A DNA stretch of 64,000 bases, taken from Saprospiraceae bacterium. GTDB taxonomy: Bacteria > Bacteroidota > Bacteroidia > Chitinophagales > Saprospiraceae. The stretch is taken from the NCBI GenBank assembly GCA_026982695.1, contig JALSGS010000045.1, positions 124,001 through 188,000 of the forward strand, given 5' to 3'. The notes beneath the pieces are model-generated. The model was not told the DNA's origin, did not search any database, and saw nothing but the letters and a program-made list of their open reading frames with translations. Shown here piece by piece: positions 35,043-43,820 of the stretch; position 1 is the stretch's first letter, and each line of letters opens with the position of its first letter. A program made the position numbers and the translations under genes.

Positions 35043-35879
35043 TCAAAGCAAAGGCAAAATAGGAGGAGATGCCATCCAATTGTCGGTTGGCCAATGAGCC
35101 TGCCCATCAATCAGGTGTAATACAAAAGCCAACCTTGGACGATGAGAAGTATTGGGTGCACTGGCATGTACCACTTGACCATGTAAAAGCACTAAGTCGC
35201 CTGGCCGAGCAGGAATAGGCTCACAATCCTTCGGATCCCAATGGGGTGGACTTGGCGTTAGGGACACAAATGTCAGCGAGTTGTCCGACCGGCGGACATA
35301 CCTTTTAGGCACAGCTTGGCGATGTGAACCAGGTATCACCATCAGGCATCCATTCTCTACAGTAGCCTCATCAAGTGCCAGCCACAGGCCCATACAGCTC
35401 GGAGGGTCAGTATAGAGAAAGGTACTGTCCATGTGGAGATCTACCTGCCCGCCCACATGAGGTGGCTTGAAAATAAACTGACTTTGCACTATCTGAGGTT
35501 GTACTAGCCCTACTAATCGAACCAATTGAATCACCTTTGATTGAATGGACCAACTGCGGCACACAGGATCTAATAAATGCAATGCGTGCCCGATTTTATT
35601 GATTGCTCTAGGCTGAGGCACTTTCAGTTTACCCTGTGCATCAAAAGCTGCCGGTTCAAAAAAACCGCGCACACATGTAGCACTATCGAGAAAATAACGA
35701 TCACGGATAGCAGCATCCGCTCCTGTTGCAAAGTGCGCATGTGCAGGGATATCGAGTCGTTGGGCCCATAATTGCGCACATGTCTTAAGCTTAACCACCT
35801 CCTCATCGCTAGCAAAAGCAGGCCACAAAGCAAACCCTTGCTGCCTATACTGTGCTAGTATTGATTGCACCTCAGCCAT
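35043..35879 (-). CDS. Phytanoyl-CoA dioxygenase-like Fe(II)/2-oxoglutarate oxygenase
   Basis: The protein is 278 residues from MAEVQSILAQYRQQGFAL. The double-stranded beta-helix iron ligands are visible as HMD in QVDLHMDSTF and a distal His in GQVVHAS, with an Arg in HRPRLAF for 2-oxoglutarate. It is related to PhyH/PHYHD1. The substrate cannot be told; bacterial members hydroxylate lipids, amino acids or small metabolites. An alternative ATG at 35912 overlaps the nadK stop by 8 nt, so coupled translation with nadK is possible. It is last in the CBS, Omp85-like, nadK run. Confidence 0.85.
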   Translation of the reverse strand: MAEVQSILAQYRQQGFALWPAFASDEEVVKLKTCAQLWAQRLDIPAHAHFATGADAAIRDRYFLDSATCVRGFFEPAAFDAQGKLKVPQPRAINKIGHALHLLDPVCRSWSIQSKVIQLVRLVGLVQPQIVQSQFIFKPPHVGGQVDLHMDSTFLYTDPPSCMGLWLALDEATVENGCLMVIPGSHRQAVPKRYVRRSDNSLTFVSLTPSPPHWDPKDCEPIPARPGDLVLLHGQVVHASAPNTSHRPRLAFVLHLIDGQAHWPTDNWMASPPILPLL

Positions 35880-35904
35880 TATTAGACCTTTTTCAAAAGT
35901 GCTT

Positions 35905-36789
35905 TTAAGCATTTCGCGTGTCTATACCCCAAGCCAACTTGCGACGTATAGTCTCGAGAAATTCACCTTCGTCCATGCGCACCAACTTGATAGAAAAGGG
36001 CGCACGCCGTATCGCGATGCGATGGCGTGCTGTAATTGTCTCGTAACGCGAATCAAGCGTGCACAAAAAGTGATCTGTGCGTCCTTCCACTTCAAAAGAC
36101 ACCACCGCATCGTCGGACAACACAATAGGGCGCACATTTAAATTGTGCGGCGCCACCGGTGCCAGTACAAAGTTACGCGAGTTGGGAAACACGATCGGCC
36201 CCCCGCAACTAAGCGAATAGCCCGTAGAGCCCGTAGGCGTAGCCATAATGACGCCATCAGCCCAATAAGTATTGAGAAAAGCACCATTAACCCATGTGTG
36301 CACTACAATCATGGAAGAAGTGTCACGCTTCAACAGCGTGAAATCGTTGAGCGCATAGGGAAAATCATGGAACAAGGGATAATTGGCATCCAATTGCAAC
36401 AAAGCACGCTCATCGATATAGTAACTGTCGTTGAGCAAACGCTGCAGCGCCTCCTCCATACGGCTGGCTTCGATGCTGGCCAAAAATCCCAACCGCCCCA
36501 AATTGATTCCAAGAATGGGGATCCCCGCATGGCGCACCAATGTCACTGCTCCTAATATGGTACCATCACCACCTAAGGTAATGACAAAGTCGAACGGCCT
36601 TAAGCGAAAATCCACATGGCTCTCAAACCGACCTACGGGTTGACACAGCCGAATTTTGCCCTGTATTTGCTCGAGCATGGGCACATATACATATGTAGTA
36701 ATCTGATATTGATGTAACAGATCGAATAGTCGCTGCACAAAGGGCAGATGCTGATCCTTGATATTGCGGCTGTACAAAACAACTTGCAT
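35905..36789 (-). CDS. nadK: NAD kinase
   Basis: The 294-residue enzyme phosphorylates NAD to NADP. GGDGT at residues 73-77 is the catalytic/ATP motif, followed by GINLGRLGFLA and ATPTGSTGYSLSCGGPIV, both typical of NadK. Length is normal. In Bacteroidota nadK often neighbours a CBS protein and envelope-assembly genes, as here. The PhyH-like gene follows directly. Confidence 0.96.
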   Translation of the reverse strand: MQVVLYSRNIKDQHLPFVQRLFDLLHQYQITTYVYVPMLEQIQGKIRLCQPVGRFESHVDFRLRPFDFVITLGGDGTILGAVTLVRHAGIPILGINLGRLGFLASIEASRMEEALQRLLNDSYYIDERALLQLDANYPLFHDFPYALNDFTLLKRDTSSMIVVHTWVNGAFLNTYWADGVIMATPTGSTGYSLSCGGPIVFPNSRNFVLAPVAPHNLNVRPIVLSDDAVVSFEVEGRTDHFLCTLDSRYETITARHRIAIRRAPFSIKLVRMDEGEFLETIRRKLAWGIDTRNA

Positions 36790-36872
36790 GAGCTAAAGGC
36801 TATACACAGGTACACATTAAGAGCACCCACAGCACAAAAATGCAAATTTACTGCCCACTACAGCGACAACCC

Positions 36873-38315
36873 TTAAAATCGGAATTTCCAATGCAAGTAG
36901 ACGTTGTGCTCCCCCAACATGTTGTGACTCCACTCCAACTTGACCAACTTGTTGTAGTAAGCCAGAAAGTTAAGCCCTACACCATAGCCCCACAATAACC
37001 TGTCGCGCAGCAAGTTGCCTTCAGAAAACCATGGGTCGTGTACATAGCCTACGTCCGAATAGACACTCACATACACCCGCAAAGGCATCAGGCGAAAGGG
37101 ATCGAACAACATTAGCTGCCCCCAATTGATCGTCCGATCAAATACGACCCAACGCAAAGTAGATTGCAAATAAGCATAGTCCTTCCCATCGATCACGTAG
37201 TACTCGTATCCCCTCAGGTAATCTTCTCCATAACCCAATGCCCGATAGCCATAAAAGGGTTTAACTCCCCCCACAAGATCAGTTTGCAACTTCCAACGCC
37301 ACACCACACTCCATCTCGGTGCCCATACACTGTAATGCTCCCCCATAAGCGATAACAACAGCCGATTTCGCCTTTCGGCAAAAAGGCCAATGCCTTCTTT
37401 GTACACCCTCACCGACAAGTAATATCCGTGCAATGGGAAAGGACGCACGTCGCGCTTGTCAATCACAGCTTCAAAAGCCACGCGCAGATAACGCTCCAAC
37501 GGACCCCGCGACAAAAAAGCAGGGTTGAGCGAATCGATGACAAAAGGATGCACCCGACGCCGAAAATACCCCACCGATAGTTCAGTATACAAGTCATTAC
37601 CATATCGGCGGCGCAAACCCACAATACTTCTCAGTCGCCACAGTAAGAACTGATCCTCGTCGCGGTAAAACTGCTGTCGATCGCCCACACTGGCCCAGGC
37701 TATTTCCTTATTGCGTGCAGCAAGCACGTTGAAACGCAGCCCCCAATCAATGCCTTTGCCCAAAGAAGGCAAAGTGTATCGCCACTCGAGTTTTTGCGTA
37801 TAGCCATATTGCAAGGTCAGCTTGGCTTCATCGTTTCGGCCCAAAAGGTTAAAATGATAGAGCTTCAAGCCGTAATTGATACGATCTAGACTGCGATTGT
37901 AATCATCCCACCACACGTTAAAATTGCGATCGGCCAACTCGAAAATAGGTACGGGATAGGTATACCACGCTTCGCGCAAACGAACCGTCAATCCCACACG
38001 CCCCGTAACACCCTCCCACGCATGTACACGTATGCTCACCTGTACAAACAGGTTGGTATTCATCAAGCGATCCTCGTTGCGCGCCAACACTGCATCCAGC
38101 TCGGCCACAGCAACACGCTGCCCCACCTCAATGTCCAGCTCGCGCAACACGACATCGCGCTGCGTATGCTTATTGCCCAAAACGACTATCGCATCAATAA
38201 GTACACTGTCAAGCGACACTTGGGCTCGCCCCACATTTGCCGAAAGGCAAACACAGCACAAACACCTGACCCATAATGCAAAACAAACATCGCCAAAAAA
38301 CATTCGACTCAGCAT
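36873..38315 (-). CDS. Omp85-superfamily outer-membrane protein (BamA/TamA-like)
   Basis: The protein is 480 residues from the ATG at 38315; an ATG four codons later is also possible. The export signal ends near CLSANVGRAQ. A POTRA-like region follows (VLGNKHTQRDVVLRELDIEVGQRV, residues about 44-115), then a beta-barrel ending KLEWSHNMLGEHNVYLHWKFRF. One POTRA plus a short barrel is smaller than BamA, and bamA itself is at 50.5 kb, so this is a paralogue that may handle a subset of outer-membrane proteins or lipids. A CAACTTTG box, one base off consensus, ends 5 nt before the ATG. Two hairpin repeats lie in its coding sequence. Confidence 0.8.
   Translation of the reverse strand: MLSRMFFGDVCFALWVRCLCCVCLSANVGRAQVSLDSVLIDAIVVLGNKHTQRDVVLRELDIEVGQRVAVAELDAVLARNEDRLMNTNLFVQVSIRVHAWEGVTGRVGLTVRLREAWYTYPVPIFELADRNFNVWWDDYNRSLDRINYGLKLYHFNLLGRNDEAKLTLQYGYTQKLEWRYTLPSLGKGIDWGLRFNVLAARNKEIAWASVGDRQQFYRDEDQFLLWRLRSIVGLRRRYGNDLYTELSVGYFRRRVHPFVIDSLNPAFLSRGPLERYLRVAFEAVIDKRDVRPFPLHGYYLSVRVYKEGIGLFAERRNRLLLSLMGEHYSVWAPRWSVVWRWKLQTDLVGGVKPFYGYRALGYGEDYLRGYEYYVIDGKDYAYLQSTLRWVVFDRTINWGQLMLFDPFRLMPLRVYVSVYSDVGYVHDPWFSEGNLLRDRLLWGYGVGLNFLAYYNKLVKLEWSHNMLGEHNVYLHWKFRF
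37366..37384. repeat. Dispersed hairpin repeat, copy 6 (inside Omp85-like gene)
   Basis: TTTCGCC-TTTC-GGCAAAA on the plus strand with an exact core. The minus-strand gene reads it as the codons for FAERRN. Confidence 0.65.
38236..38251. repeat. Dispersed hairpin repeat, copy 7 (signal-peptide codons of Omp85-like gene)
   Basis: TTTGCC-GAAA-GGCAAA on the plus strand, a perfect full-length copy. The minus-strand gene reads it as CLSANV, about 65-80 nt after the start codon. Confidence 0.75.
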
Positions 38316-38460
38316 GGAGCCAAAGTTGCGCAATGATACACGGGCTTGCAAGTATGCCAATAGAAAAGAAATACCCCACGGGCGCTTTCCACATGTCTCA
38401 TGCACTACACCCGTCCTATTAGCACATGGTACCTGGCCCACCCCTATATCCAAAAGCGAT

Positions 38461-39120
38461 TCAAACTTTGAGATAACTCATTAGGGCTTCATAGCGTTCT
38501 TGGAGCGCATCGTAATATTCTGACTCGCCAAAACGCGCTTTGATGTAGTAATCAAAACGCTGTAGCGTAGCTACGACATGACGTATGTCCAGTGTATTGA
38601 CTTTTATAGTCACCTCCAGTTTAGTCGTGGCGGGTACCGATGAGAGATAAACACTCAAAATAGTGGCACCTTCCAACTCGATGAGCCGAGCCAACTCGGC
38701 CAGAGAATAATCGCGGCGATCCATTTCCAATACCAAGATGCTACCCGGCTCAGTAAAAGTAGCCGTACGAGCAAAATGATGTAGCAAAGCCTCCAGCGTA
38801 ATCGCACCCAAATAGTTGCCCTGTTCGTCCACTACTGGAATCACCGTCAGCTCATGCTCAGCCATTAAGCGCATCACTTCATAGATGTGATCCGAGCGGC
38901 GCACGTAGGGCCTGCTCACACTAAGTGAATAAGCACCCACGGGCTCGTGCACGTCCTCGTTTAGAATATCTTCTTCGGAAAGCAAGCCTAATAGCTGCTC
39001 ATTGTTGACTATAGGCAAATGCCGAACAAAGTAGTCACTCATGATGCTAAGCGCTTCCTCTCCTGTATCTGAAGTTTTCAACGGAATGATTTCCGTAGAT
39101 ATGAGTTGTTCGGCTGTCAT
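38461..39120 (-). CDS. CBS-domain protein
   Basis: The protein is 219 residues. Two CBS motifs cover residues 1-125 (IIPLKTSDTGEEALSIM, LPIVNNEQLLGLLSEEDIL, then MAEHELTVIPVVDEQGNYLGAITLEAL). The C-terminal 90 residues form an ACT-like beta/alpha region (SILVLEMDRRDYSLAELARLIELEGA). CBS pairs bind adenine nucleotides or SAM. Bacteroidota usually carry this protein next to nadK, so sensing of adenylate or NAD(P) status is a reasonable inference. It starts the minus-strand run leading to the Omp85-like gene and nadK. Confidence 0.88.
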   Translation of the reverse strand: MTAEQLISTEIIPLKTSDTGEEALSIMSDYFVRHLPIVNNEQLLGLLSEEDILNEDVHEPVGAYSLSVSRPYVRRSDHIYEVMRLMAEHELTVIPVVDEQGNYLGAITLEALLHHFARTATFTEPGSILVLEMDRRDYSLAELARLIELEGATILSVYLSSVPATTKLEVTIKVNTLDIRHVVATLQRFDYYIKARFGESEYYDALQERYEALMSYLKV

Positions 39121-39153
39121 GATTGTGTGCTGTTTTGTGTAGCGTCTGTCAAT

Positions 39154-39165
39154 GTATGTACATAC
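39154..39165. promoter_or_regulatory. Palindrome GTATGTACATAC upstream of the CBS gene
   Basis: A perfect 12-bp inverted repeat 34 nt before the CBS-protein ATG. It is a possible regulator site; no partner is identified. Confidence 0.35.
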
Positions 39166-39375
39166 GAAGTGTACTTCTTACCTTTAAGAACATTAGAAAA
39201 TGCAATCGGTTATGCGAATGATCTCGAAGCGCTGGGAAATTGCAAAATTTTAACTGATTGGAAAAAACACATTTGGTAAACGGTTAGAAATTCCCCCTAA
39301 AATGTGCAAATACCTTCATTTCACGTTGTTCACCTAAGGCAATCCAATCCTTTGACTTGCTAAAAAAGAGAAACG

Positions 39376-40845
39376 ATGCACACGCTCCAACTCAAAGATC
39401 CTGCGCTATTACGACATCAAGCATACATCGACGGGCAATGGTGTGATGCGTCCAACGGTCAGCACTTGACAGTGTATAACCCCGCTACCCAAGCCCCCCT
39501 TGTACAAGTCGCCGACATCCAAGAAGATCAGACTATTCAGGCTATCGAAGCGGCACATCGCGCGTTCAGCCAGTGGTCGGCCTTGCTACCAGCCCGGCGG
39601 GCGCGGCTGTTGCGCAAATGGTTTGAACTGATTCGGGTGCACACCGAGGACCTGGCCTACATCCTCACTGCCGAACAGGGCAAACCCTTGCGCGAAGCAG
39701 TGGGCGAAATCAGATACGGTGCCTCTTTCGTCGAATGGTATGCTGAGGAAGCACGCCGCATCTATGGCGACATCATCCCACCTCATACCCAAGGTGTTCG
39801 TCTGGCTGTAATCAAACAACCTATAGGTGTAGTAGCTGCCATCACCCCATGGAATTTCCCTAATGCCATGATTACGCGCAAAGTAGCGCCTGCGCTGGCA
39901 GCCGGCTGTACGGTAGTAGTCAAACCGGCAGAAGATACACCGCTCTCCGCATTAGCCCTGGCCGTATTAGCTGAGCGCGCCGGCTTTCCAGCCGGCGTGT
40001 TCAACGTCATTCCCACCAGCCAACCTCAACGCGTGGGGCAAGTGCTCACCCATCACGAGCTGGTACGCAAGCTTTCCTTTACCGGCTCTACTGAAGTAGG
40101 CAAGCAGCTGATGCGCCAATGCGCAGATACTGTGAAAAAAGTGTCACTCGAATTGGGTGGCAATGCACCATTTATCGTATTCGACGATGCCGATCTCGAA
40201 GCTGCTGTGCAAGGCACCTTGGCATCCAAATATCGCAATACCGGACAGACCTGCATTTGCGCTAATCGCATCTTTGTACAAGACTCCGTGTACGAGGCTT
40301 TTGCCAAAAAATTTGCCCAAGCCGTACAACAACTCAAAGTAGGAGTTGGCACCGACCCCGATACCGATTTGGGGCCCCTCATCAACCGAGCTGCCCTCGA
40401 AAAAGTTGAGCGCCTCATCGCTGATGCTACCGCGCGTGGTGCTTGCATGCTCACTGGTGGGCCCCATCCCGAGCTAGGTGGCACCTTCTATACGCCTACC
40501 GTACTCACCGACGTCACTCCCGACATGGCTATTGCTCAAGAAGAGATCTTTGGTCCCATCGCACCACTATATCGCTTCCGGACTGAAGAAGAAGTAGTGC
40601 AAATGGCCAATGACACGCATTACGGCCTGGCTGCCTATTTCTACGGCCGCGATATAGGACGCGTGTGGCGCGTAGCCGAAGCCCTCGAATACGGCATGGT
40701 AGGCATTAACACGGGCATGATTTCCACTGCCGTCGCGCCCTTTGGCGGAGTCAAGCAAAGCGGCATTGGCCGAGAAGGGTCCAAATACGGCATCGACGAG
40801 TTTGTAGTACTCAAGTACCTGTGCTTTGGTGGTATCAATACCTGA
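39376..40845 (+). CDS. gabD: NAD(P)-dependent succinate-semialdehyde dehydrogenase
   Basis: A 489-residue aldehyde dehydrogenase with the family catalytic residues Asn160 (TPWNFP), Glu259 (LELGGNAPFIVF) and Cys293 (GQTCICANR). The LELGGNAPFIVFDDADL and GQTC-CANR stretches are those of the GabD subgroup, which oxidises succinate semialdehyde to succinate. Glutarate semialdehyde is an alternative substrate. It is a single gene without a transaminase neighbour, ended by a terminator shared with htpG. Confidence 0.9.
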   Translation: MHTLQLKDPALLRHQAYIDGQWCDASNGQHLTVYNPATQAPLVQVADIQEDQTIQAIEAAHRAFSQWSALLPARRARLLRKWFELIRVHTEDLAYILTAEQGKPLREAVGEIRYGASFVEWYAEEARRIYGDIIPPHTQGVRLAVIKQPIGVVAAITPWNFPNAMITRKVAPALAAGCTVVVKPAEDTPLSALALAVLAERAGFPAGVFNVIPTSQPQRVGQVLTHHELVRKLSFTGSTEVGKQLMRQCADTVKKVSLELGGNAPFIVFDDADLEAAVQGTLASKYRNTGQTCICANRIFVQDSVYEAFAKKFAQAVQQLKVGVGTDPDTDLGPLINRAALEKVERLIADATARGACMLTGGPHPELGGTFYTPTVLTDVTPDMAIAQEEIFGPIAPLYRFRTEEEVVQMANDTHYGLAAYFYGRDIGRVWRVAEALEYGMVGINTGMISTAVAPFGGVKQSGIGREGSKYGIDEFVVLKYLCFGGINT

Positions 40846-40853
40846 GAAAGTCA

Positions 40854-40879
40854 AAAGGGGGCTAATGCCCCTTTTGCAC
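40854..40879. terminator. Bidirectional terminator between gabD and htpG
   Basis: CAAAAGGGG-GC pairs with GC-CCCTTTTG around TAAT, with A and T runs on both sides of the stem. It lies between two convergent stops. Confidence 0.75.
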
Positions 40880-40882
40880 TTT

Positions 40883-42769
40883 TCACGAGGCATCTGCTGC
40901 CTCGGCAAGTGTCCGAAGGCGCTCTTGCACAAAGGTAGTCAGCGATTCCCCTTTGAGCATGCCATTTTGCAACAGCGCCAAATGGTAGAGATAACGCGCT
41001 AATCCCCGACGCTGCGCTGCATCCTGGCTCAATAACGTCTTGGCAATAAGCGGATGGTTGGTGTTCACTACCACATTGAAAAAGTCAGGCATATCGGACT
41101 GCTGCACACCACTTACCATTTGCATTTCGCGCATGCGGCGCAAAAACTCAGGCCGAGTAATTTGTACGGGAAGCGCCTCCACCGACAAGGCCTTGAGTAC
41201 CACCGTGGCCCCATCACTTTCCTTAGCCACTTCCTTGAATATGGCCTCGACTTGTTTTTTTTCCTCTTCGCTCAATACGGAATCCTGCCCCTCACCCTTA
41301 TCGATGAGATGATCCAACGTATCGGCATCGATACGGGCAAAAGTCAGATCGTCCATTTTGTACTCCAAATGCTGCATAAAATGGTTGTCGATCACCATAT
41401 CCATGACCAATACATCGTAGCCTCGTGCCTTGGCTGCTTTTACATATCCATCATGCGATACAGGGTCGTTAGTGTAGAGCAAGACAATTTTCTTGTCTTT
41501 ATTGGTTTGCTGAGCTTTTACTTTTTCCTTGTACGCCTCAATCGTGAAATAATCTCCATCAACGTTTTTCAGCAAAGCAAACTTCAGGGCCTTTTCGTAG
41601 AACTTGTCGTCGGAAATCATGCCGTACTTGATAAAGATTCCCAAGTCGTCCCACTTTTGTTCGAAGCCCTTGCGATCTTTTTTAAAGAGATCGTTGAGGC
41701 GCTCAGCGACTTTTCGCGTAATATAAGAGGCAATTTTTCGCACATTGCTGTCACTTTGCAAGTAACTGCGCGAGACGTTGAGCGGTATATCCGGTGAATC
41801 AATCACTCCGTGAAGCAAAGTCAAAAATTCGGGTACAATTTCCTTCACATTGTCGGTCACAAACATGTAATTGCTGTACAGCTGAATCTTGTTGCGCTGA
41901 ATTTCCAGTGCATTGCCCAGCTTTGGGAAATACAAAACCCCTGTGAGGTGAAAGGGATAGTCGATGTTGAGATGTACCCAAAACATGGGTTGTTCGCTAT
42001 ACGGATATAGCGCTTCATACAAGGCAAGATAGTCTTCATCCTTTAGCGAGGAAGGGGACTTTCGCCAAATAGCTGGCTTGTTGATGATGTTGTCTACTTC
42101 TACTACTTTGGTCTTTTTCTTGCCGTCTTTCCCTTCTTCTGTAACGGTCTCTTTGCGCTTGCCAAACCTAATAGGCACAGGCAAAAAGCGGCAATACTTA
42201 TCAAGCAGTGCCTGAATGCGACTTTCCTCTAAAAACTCCTTACTGTCTTCACTAATGTACAACACCACATCCGTACCTCGCTCACTGCGCCGATCCGTAT
42301 AGTCAATCGTATATTCAGGATTGCCCTCACAAGTCCATATCACAGCTTGCGCATCAGCCTGCCACGACTTAGTGATCACTTCTACCTTGTCGGCCACCAT
42401 AAATGCCGAGTAAAAGCCCAATCCAAAATGGCCAATGATCTGCGCATCCTCCTTGTACTTCTGCAAAAACTCCTGCGCACTGGAAAAAGCTACCTGGTTG
42501 AGGTATTTCTCTACCTCCTCGCGTGTCATGCCGATACCGCTGTCGCGAATGGTCAGCGTCCCTTGCTTTTTGTCGATCAAAATGTCAATAGTCACATCGC
42601 CCAACGTTCCTTTAAATTCTCCTTTGCGCGCTAGGGTCTGGAGCTTAGTAGTCGCATCTACAGCATTAGCTACCAACTCGCGCAAGAACACCTCGCGATC
42701 CGAATACAAAAATTGCTTGATAATAGGGAAGATGTTCTCCGCCTGTACGCTAATAAATCCCTTTTCCAT
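40883..42769 (-). CDS. htpG: Molecular chaperone HtpG (Hsp90)
   Basis: The 628-residue cytoplasmic chaperone has the GHKL ATPase domain first: FLRELVANAVDATTKL (Glu/Asn for Mg-ATP), IRDSGIGMT and IGHFGLGFYSAF. Middle and C-terminal dimer domains follow (NIDYPFHLTGVLYFPKL, GVIDSPDIPLNVSRSYLQSD). It is intact and of normal length. The leader of 31 nt or more holds a hairpin repeat copy, a possible thermosensor-like position for a heat-shock gene, though that is only inference. Confidence 0.96.
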   Translation of the reverse strand: MEKGFISVQAENIFPIIKQFLYSDREVFLRELVANAVDATTKLQTLARKGEFKGTLGDVTIDILIDKKQGTLTIRDSGIGMTREEVEKYLNQVAFSSAQEFLQKYKEDAQIIGHFGLGFYSAFMVADKVEVITKSWQADAQAVIWTCEGNPEYTIDYTDRRSERGTDVVLYISEDSKEFLEESRIQALLDKYCRFLPVPIRFGKRKETVTEEGKDGKKKTKVVEVDNIINKPAIWRKSPSSLKDEDYLALYEALYPYSEQPMFWVHLNIDYPFHLTGVLYFPKLGNALEIQRNKIQLYSNYMFVTDNVKEIVPEFLTLLHGVIDSPDIPLNVSRSYLQSDSNVRKIASYITRKVAERLNDLFKKDRKGFEQKWDDLGIFIKYGMISDDKFYEKALKFALLKNVDGDYFTIEAYKEKVKAQQTNKDKKIVLLYTNDPVSHDGYVKAAKARGYDVLVMDMVIDNHFMQHLEYKMDDLTFARIDADTLDHLIDKGEGQDSVLSEEEKKQVEAIFKEVAKESDGATVVLKALSVEALPVQITRPEFLRRMREMQMVSGVQQSDMPDFFNVVVNTNHPLIAKTLLSQDAAQRRGLARYLYHLALLQNGMLKGESLTTFVQERLRTLAEAADAS

Positions 42770-42800
42770 ATGCTTGAGTTTTTATACTTGGTACCTGACC

Positions 42801-42814
42801 GCCTTTCGGCAAAA
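42801..42814. repeat. Dispersed hairpin repeat, copy 8 (upstream of htpG)
   Basis: GCC-TTTC-GGCAAAA on the plus strand, reading TTTTGCCGAAAGGC in the htpG sense direction. It ends 31 nt before the ATG. Confidence 0.7.
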
Positions 42815-43135
42815 GCCACCACGTGCTGCCATTATGACAACTCCTCTTGTGGCAAATGACCTTACCTAAGCTCGGCAAAGCATATGCCACTGCCTCACAC
42901 TTGTCAAATTGACACATCGACAAAACGACTCACCCCGATCAACTACTCTATTACCACATACCGAAAATGCGTTGCACGATGACGCACAGCACTACATATT
43001 TGCTACTGGAAACAAACTATTTACACTCCATCACATAAGTACAATGCAATATGAAAGGTATCATTATCGCGTCACATGCACAATGCAAAACTCAACCACT
43101 ATAGGTGCAACTTCTTTATCATTGCCTGTAGATGA
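42815..43135. other. Gene-free stretch upstream of htpG
   Basis: A spacer between divergent transcription units. Apart from the hairpin copy at its left edge, no box, tRNA or coding sequence could be supported. Confidence 0.45.
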
Positions 43136-43399
43136 ATGCAGGTAGGTATGCAACAAGCGCAAACGATAGTTGAAGGGAAAAAAATTGAGGATGTCATTAC
43201 CCGTTTCTATCACAAGGACGGTGAGTTGCACTATCAATTGCTCATTAAAATAAAAGGGGGAACGACAATCACGTTTAAGGAGTTTAAAGACTATAGCCTA
43301 TACAAAAAAGCACTATCAATTTTGGTCAAAGCAAAAAAAGAACGCAGCACGATTAAAATTGATAGTGTGCGCAAAAGTATTTCATCACAAGCAAGCTGA
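43136..43399 (+). CDS. Small hypothetical protein
   Basis: An 87-residue soluble, basic protein (VEGKKIEDVITRFYHKDGELHYQLLIKIKGGTTITF, then KKALSILVKAKKERSTIKIDSV). A second ATG four codons in is possible. The pattern suggests a short alpha/beta fold. I do not recognise a family. It is AT-richer than its neighbours, a weak hint of foreign origin. Confidence 0.5.
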   Translation: MQVGMQQAQTIVEGKKIEDVITRFYHKDGELHYQLLIKIKGGTTITFKEFKDYSLYKKALSILVKAKKERSTIKIDSVRKSISSQAS

Positions 43400-43699
43400 G
43401 ATTGGCACGATTTTAGCCCTTTGCTGCGCGCTACCCAACAGAGAAACACGCCTTTTCAAACCTCCCCCCAGAGGTGGCGCATAAGCTCAAAAGCACGATG
43501 CGCCATCTAGGCGCCATGGGCCTTCACAACATATATATAGCACATAGGGATGTAAAAGAGATGCATTCGCAGTTTTTACACCAGCACTTTAGCTGTGCGA
43601 TGCAAAGATGTCTCCGGGGCAGAAGTGCTTCGGGACAGTGAGTGAGACCAGTTCATTGGGGGGTAGAGCTGGTCTTATACTCACTTTTTAAAAACAGAA
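43400..43699. other. Gene-free stretch with an inverted repeat
   Basis: Between the small protein gene and the end of the giant surface-protein gene. TGGCGCA and TGCGCCA face each other about 20 nt apart near 43473-43505. Nothing else was recognised. Confidence 0.45.
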
Positions 43700-43733
43700 G
43701 GGCAAGGCCTTCCTTTGGGGATGTGCTTTGCCC
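43700..43733. terminator. Terminator of the giant surface-protein gene
   Basis: GGGCAAGGC and GCTTTGCCC form a stem around a 16-nt loop. The minus side is followed by TTCTGTTTTT, and the plus side by a long T-rich tract, so it can work in both directions. Confidence 0.65.
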
Positions 43734-43820
43734 TTTCTTTTCTTTTTCCTTTTTTGCAAGCACCTCTGCAGCTATAACTCAGTGTGTAGCTTTTCTTTTT
43801 CACCAATTAACTTCTGGTCT

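Noticed and set aside
42909-43145. A 78-codon frame upstream of the small hypothetical gene
   Set aside because: The composition looks random and no start context, domain or conservation cue supports it.
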